64,000 bases of DNA from an uncultured Bacteroidales bacterium (GCA_949282265.1 CASDOZ010000009.1:1-64000), one strand, 5' to 3'. Counted from the stretch's first letter, positions 1-9,119 are shown. The notes: a model not told the origin generated them from the letters alone. Program-made: numbers and translations.

Positions 1-283
1 TTAAACTTAATGATTTGGAAAACACTAAGTTAATAAAAATCAACGATATGCGCAACTTTTCAAACATATTATCAACGCTAATTAATTCCGCCAACAGGTA
101 AAGGTATATGTTTTTTTAAAAAAACAATAGGGCTAATGCAATTTTTTTTGCTTTCGGCTCAAATTAGTTACTATTTATATATTTGTAGGGTGCAATCTAG
201 ACAAAAAGGTTGCTGTTTAATGTCCTCTGTTGCAGGCGTTTTTGGGGGGAAACCACGCAGGTTTCCCCTTGTTGCACGCCTTG
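1..283. other. non-coding start of window
   Basis: I see no credible gene here. The stretch is AT-rich and lies downstream of the leftward permease operon. Its only structured element is the hairpin at 246-268, listed separately. A TATATTTG box at 178-185 has no gene to serve. Confidence 0.5.
246..268 (-). terminator. hairpin downstream of the AmpG-like gene
   Basis: GGGGAAACC (246-254) pairs with GGTTTCCCC (260-268) around a 5-base loop, just past the stop codon of the leftward operon. No clean U-tract follows on the minus strand, so it could be a Rho-dependent or RNA-stabilising 3' hairpin rather than a classic intrinsic terminator. Confidence 0.35.
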
Positions 284-2164
284 TTATTTTTTACCAAAAT
301 CTTTGTCAATTTTCATGAACGGGATCACTGCCAGCGTGGGTATGGCGCAAATCATTACCCAGATAAAGAAATTGTGGTAACCTATAATTTCTTGCAGCCA
401 GCCCGCCACCATGCCCGGAAGCATCATTCCCAAGGCCATAAAGCCCGTGCAGAGCGCGTAGTGGGCGGTTTTGTGCTCGCCGTCGGAGATATAAATCAGG
501 TAGAGCATGTAGGCCGTAAAGCCAAATCCATAGCCAAACTGCTCAATGGCCACGGCTACGTTGATGATAAAGAGGCTTTCGGGCTGCATCCACGACAGGA
601 AAAGGTAGGCAAGGTGAGGCAATGTAATGCACAAGGCCATGGGCCAAAGCCAGAATTTAAGTCCTTGTCGGGAGGCCACAATGCCGCCAATAATGCCGCC
701 GAGGGTCAGGAAAATAACGCCCACGGTGCCGTAGGCCAACCCAACTTCGCCGGTGGTCAGTCCAAGGCCGCCCAGCTCGCGGGCATCGAGCAGGAAGGGC
801 GAGCTCATTTTTACCAGCATGGCCTCGCCTAAACGATAGAGCAGCATGAACGCAATGGCAATGCCGATGCCTTTTTTCTGGAAAAACGACACGAAGGTGT
901 TGCCAAATTCCACGAGGATATCTTTGGGCGTATGTTTGTCGGACGGATGGTCGGTGGCTGGATAGGGCAAGATAAAGCGGTGGTAGATAAAAAAGCCGAT
1001 AAATAAGCCGGCCAGCACAAAAAAGGTGATTGACCATGACAGCGGGATATTGCCCGACAGGCCTTTGAACTGAGCCTCGGAGGCTTCTTGCAGTTTGTGG
1101 TCGAGTTGCACGACGGCAAAAGCGGGTTTGTCCCAGTTGTCGGCCGTGAACACTAAGCGTTCGCCGCAGAGCAGGTGTATGCTTTGGTCGCCTTTATCTT
1201 GCGCAAGGTTCAGGATCACTTCCTTATCGGGTTCGGGCTGCTGGCTGAGCCTGATGGCCACAAGGCCAGCATTTCCGGCCACGGGTGCCAGCTCGGCTTG
1301 CTCCACACCGAAGGCTTTTCGGAGTGCGGCAGCCAGCGGGTCGGACACGTATTTGCTCCACCAGCCTTTTTGGTTGGCTTCGTTGGCGGCGGTAGCTTCT
1401 TCGGCCAGCACAAAGCCGTTGGCGGTGTTGGCTTGCGTAGCAAAGTCCTTGATGCGTTGCAGCGAGTCGAGCGATATGGTGGCTGTGTTCAGCGTCAAGG
1501 CTTCCGGAAAGGTGATGAAGCGCATTTCGCCATCGTTGGGCACTGCTTCGTAGGCCGCTGCGGGCACTATTGCCGCAGGCGCATCGGGTTGTGCTTGCAC
1601 GTTGAAGCGCACGGGGTCAAGGCCCGTCATGCTTTCCAGCGTACCCGCCAGAATAATCAGCACGCCTTGCCCTGCAATCATGGATAGGCGGTAGAACGTG
1701 CTGCGTATGCCCACAAAGTAGGATTGCTCGTGCTGGTCGAGGGCGAGCATGTAGAAGCCGTCGGCGGCAATGTCGTGCGTGGCCGAGCTGAACGCAATGA
1801 GCCACAACACAGCCAGCGTGGCTTGGAAGAAGAAGGGCACGGGAATCAAGAACGCTATGGCGCCCAGCCCGGCTCCAACCAGCAACTGCATGGTGGTAAT
1901 CCACCAGCGTTTGGTGCGAATCAGGTCAACAAACGGGCTCCAAAACGGTTTGATGACCCATGGCAGATAGAGCCAACTGGTGTAGAGCGCAATGTCCGTG
2001 TTGGATATGCCCAAACGTTTGTACATGATGACGGCGACCGTCATGGCCACTACGTAAGGTATGCCTTCGGCGAAATAAAGTGTTGGTATCCATGCCCATG
2101 GGTTGCGTTTCCCTTTGTTGCCCGGGACGGCTGCTTGCTGTTTCATGTCCGTATGTTTTTTCAT
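284..2164 (-). CDS. AmpG-like MFS permease with large soluble insert
   Basis: Major facilitator family membrane protein of about 626 residues. The N-terminal segment around WIPTLYFAEGIPYV and the DIAADGFYMLAL motif match the AmpG group, which carries anhydro-muropeptides across the inner membrane for cell-wall recycling. A block of roughly 200 residues (about 175-373) without membrane segments separates two halves of membrane helices; E. coli AmpG has no such block, and its function is unknown to me. I chose the start at 2164, 5 bases after the stop of the SpoIID-like gene; a Met six codons later is also possible, and the longer frame from 2272 would overlap that gene. Last gene of a five-gene leftward operon that fits murein recycling. 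The substrate is inferred from family and context. Confidence 0.8.
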   Translation of the reverse strand: MKKHTDMKQQAAVPGNKGKRNPWAWIPTLYFAEGIPYVVAMTVAVIMYKRLGISNTDIALYTSWLYLPWVIKPFWSPFVDLIRTKRWWITTMQLLVGAGLGAIAFLIPVPFFFQATLAVLWLIAFSSATHDIAADGFYMLALDQHEQSYFVGIRSTFYRLSMIAGQGVLIILAGTLESMTGLDPVRFNVQAQPDAPAAIVPAAAYEAVPNDGEMRFITFPEALTLNTATISLDSLQRIKDFATQANTANGFVLAEEATAANEANQKGWWSKYVSDPLAAALRKAFGVEQAELAPVAGNAGLVAIRLSQQPEPDKEVILNLAQDKGDQSIHLLCGERLVFTADNWDKPAFAVVQLDHKLQEASEAQFKGLSGNIPLSWSITFFVLAGLFIGFFIYHRFILPYPATDHPSDKHTPKDILVEFGNTFVSFFQKKGIGIAIAFMLLYRLGEAMLVKMSSPFLLDARELGGLGLTTGEVGLAYGTVGVIFLTLGGIIGGIVASRQGLKFWLWPMALCITLPHLAYLFLSWMQPESLFIINVAVAIEQFGYGFGFTAYMLYLIYISDGEHKTAHYALCTGFMALGMMLPGMVAGWLQEIIGYHNFFIWVMICAIPTLAVIPFMKIDKDFGKK

Positions 2165-2169
2165 TTTGT

Positions 2170-3621
2170 TCAATCGTATATCCGGCTGATGCGTGCGCCG
2201 GTGAAGTAGTGTTGCAATATCTGTTTGTAGTCGTAGCCTTGCGCACCCATGACGGCTGCGCCTATCTGGCATAGGCCTACACCGTGTCCCCAGCCTGCGC
2301 CGGTGAGCGTGAAGTTGCCTGCCGGGTCGCGATCCACCACAAATGCGGAACTGTACAGGTGGCTTTCAGACAACCATTTGCGTATTTCCAGCTCCTTGCC
2401 CACAATGAGTGTCCGTTTCGTACCGACGATTTTCAGGCGCACAATGCGCCCCGAAGTGCCGCGTTTGAGCGGAACCAGGTCGGTCACGGTGCCAAAATCG
2501 ATGCCGGAACGCCGCTTGACTAACTCTGACAACTCGTCTTGTCTGTAAGTCTTCGTCCAGCGGAAAAAATCGGTGGTTTCAAAGTCGTAGGTGTTCAGCA
2601 CCTGGCTTAATATGTTGCGGTCAGCCGTGTTGCAGAAGCACGCGGGCTTGCTGCGTATCCACTTTTCGGCGGCTTCTTCCGTAGTCAGGTCGGGCACCGG
2701 CCGGTTGATGCCTTCGTCTTTGATGGCTTCCAGATACGGATGGTGTTCGTCCGCCCAGCAGTTTTCAAATACTTCGGACACGCCGCCGCACGATTTGGAG
2801 AAGCGCGCATCGCAGATTTGCCCGTTGTGTACGAGCACCTCGCCGCGCGTGGCGTCGATGGCAGCCTTGACGTTTGGCGTCCGCGCGCGGACAATGCCTT
2901 GGTAGCGTTGGCAGTGGTCGTCGGCGCAAACGTCGAACAACTCGTGCGCGTCACGTTCGTACCAGCGTGTGATTTCTTCGTCCAGCACTTGCTCGCATAC
3001 GGCTTTATGTGCGACTTTTTCGGGATGTAGCATGGGCGCAAGCAGCCATGAGCGCGATATGACCGCATGGGCTTTCAGCAGTTCCAAGGAGGCGGTCGCG
3101 TTCATTTCGGACGCGATGACGCTATACAGGTAGGCCTCGGTGCCTATGCGGTTGATGGCGATGGTTTTTCCTCCGTTAGCCACGAAGCGCAACAGGCCTT
3201 TGAAGCGTTGTGTCTCGCGCCGTTGCCAATGGAAGTCAACCCCGATGATGACATCGTGCAGCGCAAAGTAGCCTTGCGAGTCGGTGTAGTGCCGGGGATT
3301 TACGGGTACAAACTCGAGGTTGTCGTATAGCTTGTCCAGAAAACGGAGTTTGTCCGCCTCGGCGGATATGTGATAGCAGCCTGCCGGCAATTCCTTGCCC
3401 AATATCTCGCAGCGGAACGGGCTGTCCAGCTCAAAAGTTATTTCCGCCGCACTCATGATGCCGACATCGACGGTCGGCTCTTCCTGCTTTTTCGGATATT
3501 GCTCCATGTCTGCTTCCGCGGCTACGAGTGGATCCTGCCGGAATGCATCTGCCCCAGGCACGAATATTTTGCTTGAATCACAGACTTCCGTTATCTTGTC
3601 TTTGCGTCGAATCAGTGCCAT
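2170..3621 (-). CDS. SpoIID/LytB-domain protein, probably cytoplasmic
   Basis: 483-residue protein with the SpoIID/LytB fold. The catalytic-glutamate segment AYLYSVIASEM (Glu about 172) is followed by KAHAVISRSW, a central DARFSKSCGG motif and a C-terminal GWGHGVGLCQIGA motif. SpoIID of sporulating bacteria is a lytic transglycosylase cutting glycan strands stripped of peptides. The N-terminus is charged and polar with no signal peptide or membrane helix, so the protein probably stays in the cytoplasm, unlike SpoIID. It sits 4 bases after the DUF4922 gene and just before the AmpG-like permease, so it may process imported murein fragments. That role is inference; the domain call is firm. Confidence 0.85.
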   Translation of the reverse strand: MALIRRKDKITEVCDSSKIFVPGADAFRQDPLVAAEADMEQYPKKQEEPTVDVGIMSAAEITFELDSPFRCEILGKELPAGCYHISAEADKLRFLDKLYDNLEFVPVNPRHYTDSQGYFALHDVIIGVDFHWQRRETQRFKGLLRFVANGGKTIAINRIGTEAYLYSVIASEMNATASLELLKAHAVISRSWLLAPMLHPEKVAHKAVCEQVLDEEITRWYERDAHELFDVCADDHCQRYQGIVRARTPNVKAAIDATRGEVLVHNGQICDARFSKSCGGVSEVFENCWADEHHPYLEAIKDEGINRPVPDLTTEEAAEKWIRSKPACFCNTADRNILSQVLNTYDFETTDFFRWTKTYRQDELSELVKRRSGIDFGTVTDLVPLKRGTSGRIVRLKIVGTKRTLIVGKELEIRKWLSESHLYSSAFVVDRDPAGNFTLTGAGWGHGVGLCQIGAAVMGAQGYDYKQILQHYFTGARISRIYD

Positions 3622-3625
3622 TTCA

Positions 3626-4513
3626 TCAGATTTTTAGGGTAGTTTGGGAATAGATGTCGCGGATGTCGTCGGCTGTGATGCGTTCAAAATGCGCTTCGAC
3701 CGGTGTTATGAATACGCCGGCCATTTCCACGGTTGCCGGACTGATGAGCAGTTGCTTGTCGGGTTCGGCTGTGTACTGCCACGGGCGGAACAGCTTGCGC
3801 GGCAGGATGAATATCTGCCAACCGTTGTCGTCGTAGGAGCATACGATGTTCATCATCGGCTCTTCCGTCTGTCCGGCTTGCCATTGGCCATATAATTCCT
3901 GGAAAGCCTGTTGCGCGGCATCGGCATTGGCTGTTTCTATGCAATAAACGGTGCGCAAGTAGTCCGGCAGCGTATAAATGGCATAGTCGCCTGTATGGCA
4001 GATGGTTTGTTTGGGCAGGGAACTATAATCACGCAGCAGTGGCAGAAAATTCTTGGTGCCGGCCTGGAAGTGCATGTGGTCGGGTGCGGATGCGCCGCAT
4101 CGCGGCCCGTTGTAGAACACAACCCATTTGGCCATGGCCTGTGCAAGTTCCAGCATGTCGGCAAAATAGGGTTTTATGGCTTGTTCCGTGTGCCCGTTGC
4201 GCGGAATGGTGAAATGTTCCGGAAAAATGGGGAACGGATTGACCAGAATGGTATAGTCTTTCCAAGCAATGCCATCCTGTTCTGCCGGCCGGTTGTCTTG
4301 GCAGAGGAAACATTTGCGCGCGGCGATGGCTTTCGCATCCGTTTTCGCGCCGGATGATACGATACGCGCCGGATTGAACTGTACAACCACATCAAACCCA
4401 TCAAAATGAAACCGTCTGGTCCTGACGTTTTGCAGGTCCGAAAAATTCTTGCGTGCCAGTTCCCATTGCGTAGTCTGCTCTCTGAAGAGCTGTTCTATGC
4501 GGGCTTGTAACAT
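3626..4513 (-). CDS. DUF4922 protein, HIT/GalT-like nucleotidyltransferase fold
   Basis: About 295 residues from the Met at 4513, which begins 4 bases after the upstream stop; an earlier Met at 4534 would overlap that gene. I recognise the family as DUF4922, seen in Bacteroidota. The sequence APDHMHFQAGTK contains H-x-H-x-Q, the signature of the histidine-triad / galactose-1-phosphate uridylyltransferase / Ap4A phosphorylase superfamily, in which the central His carries the nucleotidyl group. CFLC near residue 90 could be part of a metal site, as in GalT-type enzymes. The partner substrate is unknown; the operon suggests a sugar phosphate or nucleotide sugar from amino-sugar metabolism. The motif is seen directly, the chemistry inferred. 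Confidence 0.7.
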   Translation of the reverse strand: MLQARIEQLFREQTTQWELARKNFSDLQNVRTRRFHFDGFDVVVQFNPARIVSSGAKTDAKAIAARKCFLCQDNRPAEQDGIAWKDYTILVNPFPIFPEHFTIPRNGHTEQAIKPYFADMLELAQAMAKWVVFYNGPRCGASAPDHMHFQAGTKNFLPLLRDYSSLPKQTICHTGDYAIYTLPDYLRTVYCIETANADAAQQAFQELYGQWQAGQTEEPMMNIVCSYDDNGWQIFILPRKLFRPWQYTAEPDKQLLISPATVEMAGVFITPVEAHFERITADDIRDIYSQTTLKI

Positions 4514-4517
4514 GATC

Positions 4518-5969
4518 TTATTTTGGCATGGCAATTCGTGCCATAAGTTCTATGGTACGGATTTTATCCTTATATGAATTGTTCGCGTTGATTTTGCTTA
4601 TGTCCAGTGCGGCATCCGAGTTGTCATCCCAACGGCGGCACAGGTACACGGATTTCATGATGCGCCCGATTTGATAACGTCTGCTGAAATACAAACCGAG
4701 TGCGTAATCTTCTCCATAACTGGTGTTTGGTACCCTGATTTCGCGGAGCAGCGGTGTGTAAAACGCCCGTGGCGCTCCCAGACCGTTGATGCGCAGCGCG
4801 TTGTTACGGCCGTTTTCAGGCGTCCATTCCTTGTGGTCAATGAGTCCAGGCGGGATGGGCTGCATGTTGATGTTGGTCATGGTGTAGGAGCCTACGACCA
4901 TGGCACATTTCTGCTCGTAGAATGCATTGACCATGGTTTGCAACGTATGTTTGTCCTCGTACACGTCGTCGCTGTCCAATTGCACGGCGAATTTGCCGCA
5001 TGCGGGATGGTCGATGCCGGCGTTCCAGCAGCCTCCGATGCCCAAATCAGTCCGTTCGGGTATGAGATGAATGACGCGCTTGTCCGCTTGCGCGTATTTT
5101 TCTATGATGTCGCCCGTGCGGTCCGTGGAGTGGTTGTTAATGATAATCAGGTTGAATTTGAAGTCGGTTTTTTGGCTCAATACGGACCGGATGGCATCTT
5201 CCAGTGTGCGTTCGCGGTTGCGTACCGGAATTATGACGGATGCCTCGTTTTCGAAATAGCCCTTGTTGAAGTCTATTTCTTGAAATTTGGGCGGCAGGTA
5301 TCCGCCTATGCGTCTCAAGTGACTGGTGCAGGCCTCTTCCATTTCAATCTGGACGGCTCTGTTTTTCGGGTCAACGTAATCGAATTGCTTTTCGCCGCTT
5401 TTCCGCATGTCAGTTTCCACTTCGGCGTACAGGAACTCGTTGATGTGCACGATTCCTGCCGATTCGGAAACTTTCAGTCGCAGGTCGTACAGTCCCGCGT
5501 AAAGATAATTGTTTTGTTCCATGCTTGCGGCCTTTTTGAGTTCGGCGGTGTTATAGAACAGCACGGAGCCGAAATTAAAATCGTCGCGCAGACTTCCTTG
5601 CTGGTAGTCGATCGTAGGCAGGCAAGAGCGTTTGCCGTCAGTAATCTGGTAGTAATCTGCATAAACCAGGCCGGCGCAGGAGTCCTGCGCGATATGGCAA
5701 AAACGTTCCAAACCGTATTGTCCGATTTCCAGCGGTGTTTGTTTGGTATAAATCAGTGTGAACTCGCTGTCTGCGGCTTCGGCAATTTTCCGTATGCAGT
5801 TGCTGCTCGCCAGGTTCTCGGCGCGGATAACCGGGCATCCTTCAATTCGGATGTCCGTGTTTCCGGCAACGATAATGAAAATGTTCTTTACCAGTTGTGA
5901 TGCACGCAATGCTTCAACCGTTTTGGCTGTTTGCAGAGGTTCGCTGCATGGAACAAAACAATTAATCAT
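4518..5969 (-). CDS. family 2 glycosyltransferase
   Basis: 483 residues. The C-terminal half is a GT-A domain: [17 protein letters not shown] opens the nucleotide-binding fold, [14 protein letters not shown] follows, and [10 protein letters not shown] supplies the D-x-D type metal site near residue 320. The first 230 residues resemble a second, weaker GT-A-like domain with no clear D-x-D. No membrane helix is visible, so it probably acts in the cytoplasm or on the membrane's inner face. The preceding NagB/PIG-L gene ends at 5988, an 18-base gap, so co-transcription is likely. Donor and acceptor cannot be read from sequence. A glycosyltransferase in a putative murein-recycling operon is unexpected. 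Confidence 0.75.
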   Translation of the reverse strand: MINCFVPCSEPLQTAKTVEALRASQLVKNIFIIVAGNTDIRIEGCPVIRAENLASSNCIRKIAEAADSEFTLIYTKQTPLEIGQYGLERFCHIAQDSCAGLVYADYYQITDGKRSCLPTIDYQQGSLRDDFNFGSVLFYNTAELKKAASMEQNNYLYAGLYDLRLKVSESAGIVHINEFLYAEVETDMRKSGEKQFDYVDPKNRAVQIEMEEACTSHLRRIGGYLPPKFQEIDFNKGYFENEASVIIPVRNRERTLEDAIRSVLSQKTDFKFNLIIINNHSTDRTGDIIEKYAQADKRVIHLIPERTDLGIGGCWNAGIDHPACGKFAVQLDSDDVYEDKHTLQTMVNAFYEQKCAMVVGSYTMTNINMQPIPPGLIDHKEWTPENGRNNALRINGLGAPRAFYTPLLREIRVPNTSYGEDYALGLYFSRRYQIGRIMKSVYLCRRWDDNSDAALDISKINANNSYKDKIRTIELMARIAMPK

Positions 5970-5987
5970 AACAGTCGTATTAAGTTA

Positions 5988-7970
5988 TTATAACGGATGG
6001 TATTGCACGAATGCTTCGATGGCTTCATACGAGGCCAGACCTAATTGTGCATACAATTCGGCGGTCGCGCGGTTTCTGTCTTCTGCACGTTGCCAGAACA
6101 GGCGTTCATCATTGCCCATAAACGGTGCACTTTCCATTTGTGACTGGTGTTTCAGGATGGTGTTCCGTTTGAAACGCAATTCCTCCGGGCTGATGGGCAC
6201 TGCCATTTCTATATGGTCGATTTCCCATTCTTTCCAGGCTCCGCGATACATCCAAATGCGGCAATCTTTCAACCAAGCCTCGCCTTTCATTTCGTCGATG
6301 GCGGCCAGAACGGCATCCAGGCAGACTTTGTGTGTCCCGTGCGGGTCTGCCAAATCGCCGGCTACGTAGATTTGGTGCGGTTTCAGTTCATCCAGCAACT
6401 TTTTGATAATATCGACATCGGCTTGTGTCAGGTCGCCTTTCTTGATGGCACCTGTTTCGTAGAACGGCAAATTCAGGAAATGCACATGTTCGGCAGGAAG
6501 TCCCATGTAGCGGCATGCGGCACGTGCTTCACCCCGGCGGAGCAAGGCTTTCAGATTCAAAATGTCACGGGTGTCGCTGTCACCATCTTTCTTGTCGTGC
6601 AGGATGAAGTTGGTAAATTCAGTGCATTTGGCTTCCAACTCTTTGTTTCCTTTATCGTACATTTCACCGAAACCTTTTAGGAAAGAAAGGAAACGAATGA
6701 CTTCATCGTCGGCAACGGCAATGTTACCAGAGGTTTCATAAGCTACGTGTACGTCATGTTTTTGTTCGATAAGACGATGGAATGTGGCGCCCATGGAGAT
6801 GACATCATCATCAGGGTGCGGACTGAAGATCAGCACCTTTTTCGGATATGGTTTGGCACGTTCGGGGCGGTTGCTGTCATCTGCATTGGGCTTTCCACCC
6901 GGCCATCCGGTTATGGTGTGCTGTAAATCGTTAAATATCTTTATGTTGCAGTTGTAAGCCGAGCCGTAGATGTTCAGCAGGTCGCTCAAGCCGTTTTCGT
7001 TATAATCTTTGTTTGTCAGTTTCAAAATGGGTTTCTGTGTCTTTTCGCAGAGCCATACAATGGCGCGGCGGATCAGTTTGTCATCCCACTCGCACGATGT
7101 CAGCAGCCAGGGTCTGCTCAGGCGTGTCAGTTCGGATGCTGCCGGCAGGTCAACCACGAATCTGACATTTGGATGTTGCTGCAGGGCAGAGGCCGGATTG
7201 CTCAGAGAGGCGGGTTGTTCAATGGCATCCTTTATTTGGGTGGCTTTGTGTTCGCCCCATGCAGCCAGTACGACCTCTCTGGATTTCATGATGGTGCCTA
7301 TGCCCATTGTGATTGCGCTGATTGGCACGTTTTCAACGCTGCCGAACAAATCGGTTGCATCTTTTTTGGATACGTTGTCGAGCAGGACAAGACGTGTGAT
7401 GGAATTGATTTGCGTACCAGGTTCGTTAAAGCCTATGTTGCCGCCACGTCCGATGCCTAACAACTGGAAATCGATACCGCCCACTTCGTCGATTTTCTTT
7501 TCATAATTGGCACATTCCGAGAATATCTCCGACTTGTCCAGATTGCCGCGAAGCGTGAATACATTGCTTGGCTCGATGTCTATTTTGCTGATAAATGTTT
7601 CCCGCAATTGGGCAAAACAACCCGAGTTTTCATTGGTGAGCGGGAAATATTCGTACAAATTGAAAAGAATGACATTTTTGAAACTCAGGTTTTCTTCTTC
7701 ATGTTTTCGTACCAGTTCTTTGAAAATTTCAACGGTGGACTGTCCTGTGGCAACGCTCATTACGAATTTTTGGAAACATGATTGCTTCTGGATGATCAGT
7801 TGTGCAATGTGGTTGGCTATCCTTATGGCACCTTCATGAGCTGTTTCGTAAATTTCTGTCCTGACTTTTTCCAGACGCGTCACGCGGGACAATTCAAAAA
7901 CATCACTGGGTTTGTACAGATTTTGGGACACGCGCGATAGCGTGATTTGAGAACTGAGGTTTGTTTTCAT
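5988..7970 (-). CDS. NagB-like / PIG-L (LmbE) deacetylase fusion
   Basis: 660 residues in two domains. Residues about 30-290 have the NagB glucosamine-6-phosphate deaminase fold, and about 375-640 have the PIG-L/LmbE N-acetyl-sugar deacetylase fold with SPHPDDDV (His385, Asp387, Asp388) and DPHGTH (His544, His547) as zinc and catalytic positions. Such proteins are usually annotated as glucosamine-6-phosphate deaminase. However, the NagB domain has NLYEY where E. coli NagB has N-M-D72-E-Y, and GIGRGGNIGFNEP where NagB has Asp141 and His143; only the Glu148 equivalent (Glu183) remains. Deaminase activity is therefore doubtful, while the PIG-L site looks intact. First gene of the leftward operon, with a TATCTTTG promoter box about 45 bases upstream. 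Confidence 0.8.
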   Translation of the reverse strand: MKTNLSSQITLSRVSQNLYKPSDVFELSRVTRLEKVRTEIYETAHEGAIRIANHIAQLIIQKQSCFQKFVMSVATGQSTVEIFKELVRKHEEENLSFKNVILFNLYEYFPLTNENSGCFAQLRETFISKIDIEPSNVFTLRGNLDKSEIFSECANYEKKIDEVGGIDFQLLGIGRGGNIGFNEPGTQINSITRLVLLDNVSKKDATDLFGSVENVPISAITMGIGTIMKSREVVLAAWGEHKATQIKDAIEQPASLSNPASALQQHPNVRFVVDLPAASELTRLSRPWLLTSCEWDDKLIRRAIVWLCEKTQKPILKLTNKDYNENGLSDLLNIYGSAYNCNIKIFNDLQHTITGWPGGKPNADDSNRPERAKPYPKKVLIFSPHPDDDVISMGATFHRLIEQKHDVHVAYETSGNIAVADDEVIRFLSFLKGFGEMYDKGNKELEAKCTEFTNFILHDKKDGDSDTRDILNLKALLRRGEARAACRYMGLPAEHVHFLNLPFYETGAIKKGDLTQADVDIIKKLLDELKPHQIYVAGDLADPHGTHKVCLDAVLAAIDEMKGEAWLKDCRIWMYRGAWKEWEIDHIEMAVPISPEELRFKRNTILKHQSQMESAPFMGNDERLFWQRAEDRNRATAELYAQLGLASYEAIEAFVQYHPL

Positions 7971-8016
7971 TGCAAATAGATTTTTTGTTATTTGTGAGTT
8001 TTATATTTTTACGCGT

Positions 8017-8024
8017 CAAAGATA
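8017..8024 (-). promoter_or_regulatory. -7 promoter box of the leftward NagB-AmpG operon
   Basis: On the minus strand this reads TATCTTTG, matching the Bacteroidota TAnnTTTG element, about 45 bases before the first gene. No TTTG -33 box lies at the usual spacing, so an activator could be needed. Confidence 0.5.
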
Positions 8025-8053
8025 CGTATTTTATTTGAATAAACAATACGTGG

Positions 8054-8067
8054 CGCAAACGTTTGCG
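8054..8067. promoter_or_regulatory. LacI/PurR-type palindromic operator 1
   Basis: CGCAAACGTTTGCG is a perfect 14-base palindrome with the central CG typical of LacI-family operators such as the PurR site. It lies about 30 bases upstream of the -7 box of the leftward operon, in the region divergent from murK. No LacI-family gene is in the window, so the regulator must be encoded elsewhere. Confidence 0.55.
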
Positions 8068-8205
8068 AGTAAAATTTATTTTTTCGCTGAAAAAATTGTA
8101 GAAGTCAAATCTTTTGTGTTATTTTGTCGGCGGGCAATCCATTCCTGTCTGTTTTTATGAGCTGAAAGTGCCTGTTCCTGGTTTTTGTTTTCTTGTTTGG
8201 TGGAT

Positions 8206-8220
8206 TGTAAACGATTGCAT
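8206..8220. promoter_or_regulatory. LacI-type operator-like site 2
   Basis: TGTAAACGATTGCAT, an imperfect version of the palindrome at 8054, is centred on CG about 50 bases before the murK-like start, where a regulator would touch that promoter. It shares the ten bases AAACGATTGC with the site at 9969. Confidence 0.4.
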
Positions 8221-8265
8221 GAATTTGTGCATAATGTAATTGGTATCAAATAAAAGGATTTAAAA

Positions 8266-9117
8266 ATGATATTGGTAGCAGATAGTGGTTCTACAAAAAC
8301 CCATTGGAGCCTGTGTACGGCTAATGGGCAACATTCGGAGTTTGTAACGGATGGGATAAATCCGTTTTACCAGTCGGAAAATGAAATCCGGCAGGCGGTA
8401 GAACAGCAATTGTGGCCTTCTTTGCAGCAATACATGTGGATAGGCACAATCAATGCTGTGTATTTCTATGGCGCGGGTTGCACGGCAGAAAAAAAAGGAG
8501 TCGTTTCGGCGGCTTTGTCTTCGTGTTTCCCGCAGGCTTCGGTTTCAGTAGAATCGGATTTGTTAGCTGCGGCGCGTGCTTTGTTCGGGCAGTCGGCAGG
8601 CATTGCATGTATCTTGGGGACTGGTTCCAATTCGTGTTATTACGATGGCAGCGTTATTGTGAAAAACGTTTCCCCTTTGGGATTCATATTAGGTGATGAA
8701 GGAAGTGGTGCCGTGTTAGGACGGATTTTGGTAGGCAATGTGCTTAAAAATCAATTGGATAGTGATTTGTGCGAAAGGTTTTTTGCGGCATATAAGTTGA
8801 CTGCGGCGGAAATTCTGGAAAATGTTTATAAACGTCCTTTCCCGAACCGCTTTTTGGCCGGCTTTTCCAAATTTTTGTCTGAAAATATTTCCCATCCTGC
8901 CATTTATAATATTGTGTATGATAGTTTTGATGCGTTTGTGGTCCGTAATGTTTTGCAATATGAAACCAAAGGGCGTAAAGTGGGATTTGTCGGCTCTGTG
9001 GCTTATTATTATGCCGATGTTTTAAAGAACGTGCTTGATGCGCACGATTTGGAGTTGGCGGACATAATGCAGGAACCATTGGAAGGCTTGATACATTATC
9101 ATAAAATTAGAAAATAG
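8266..9117 (+). CDS. MurK-like amino-sugar kinase (BadF/BcrA family)
   Basis: 283-residue sugar kinase of the ASKHA fold, BadF/BadG/BcrA family. Visible motifs are DSGSTKTHW (phosphate-1 loop, residues 5-13), GTGSNS (phosphate-2, near 125), GDEGSGAVLG and a late GSVAYYY adenosine loop. Family members include N-acetylglucosamine kinase and MurK, which phosphorylates MurNAc and GlcNAc and is found beside MurQ in Tannerella forsythia. The next gene here, 2 bases downstream, is murQ, so MurNAc is the likeliest substrate, giving the MurNAc-6-phosphate that MurQ uses. It is cytoplasmic, with no signal peptide. GlcNAc specificity cannot be excluded. Confidence 0.85.
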   Translation: MILVADSGSTKTHWSLCTANGQHSEFVTDGINPFYQSENEIRQAVEQQLWPSLQQYMWIGTINAVYFYGAGCTAEKKGVVSAALSSCFPQASVSVESDLLAAARALFGQSAGIACILGTGSNSCYYDGSVIVKNVSPLGFILGDEGSGAVLGRILVGNVLKNQLDSDLCERFFAAYKLTAAEILENVYKRPFPNRFLAGFSKFLSENISHPAIYNIVYDSFDAFVVRNVLQYETKGRKVGFVGSVAYYYADVLKNVLDAHDLELADIMQEPLEGLIHYHKIRK

Positions 9118-9119
9118 TT

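Noticed and set aside
178-185. TATATTTG promoter-like box
   Set aside because: It points rightward into the 3' end of a leftward gene, has no TTTG at suitable spacing and serves no gene.
230-832. 200-codon plus-strand frame opposite the AmpG-like gene
   Set aside because: Overlaps the end of a clear transporter gene on the other strand and is His/Gly-rich without a family.
4671-5900. 409-codon open frame opposite the glycosyltransferase
   Set aside because: It is antisense to a gene with clear GT-A motifs; its translation has no recognisable domain and looks like a complement of the real codons.
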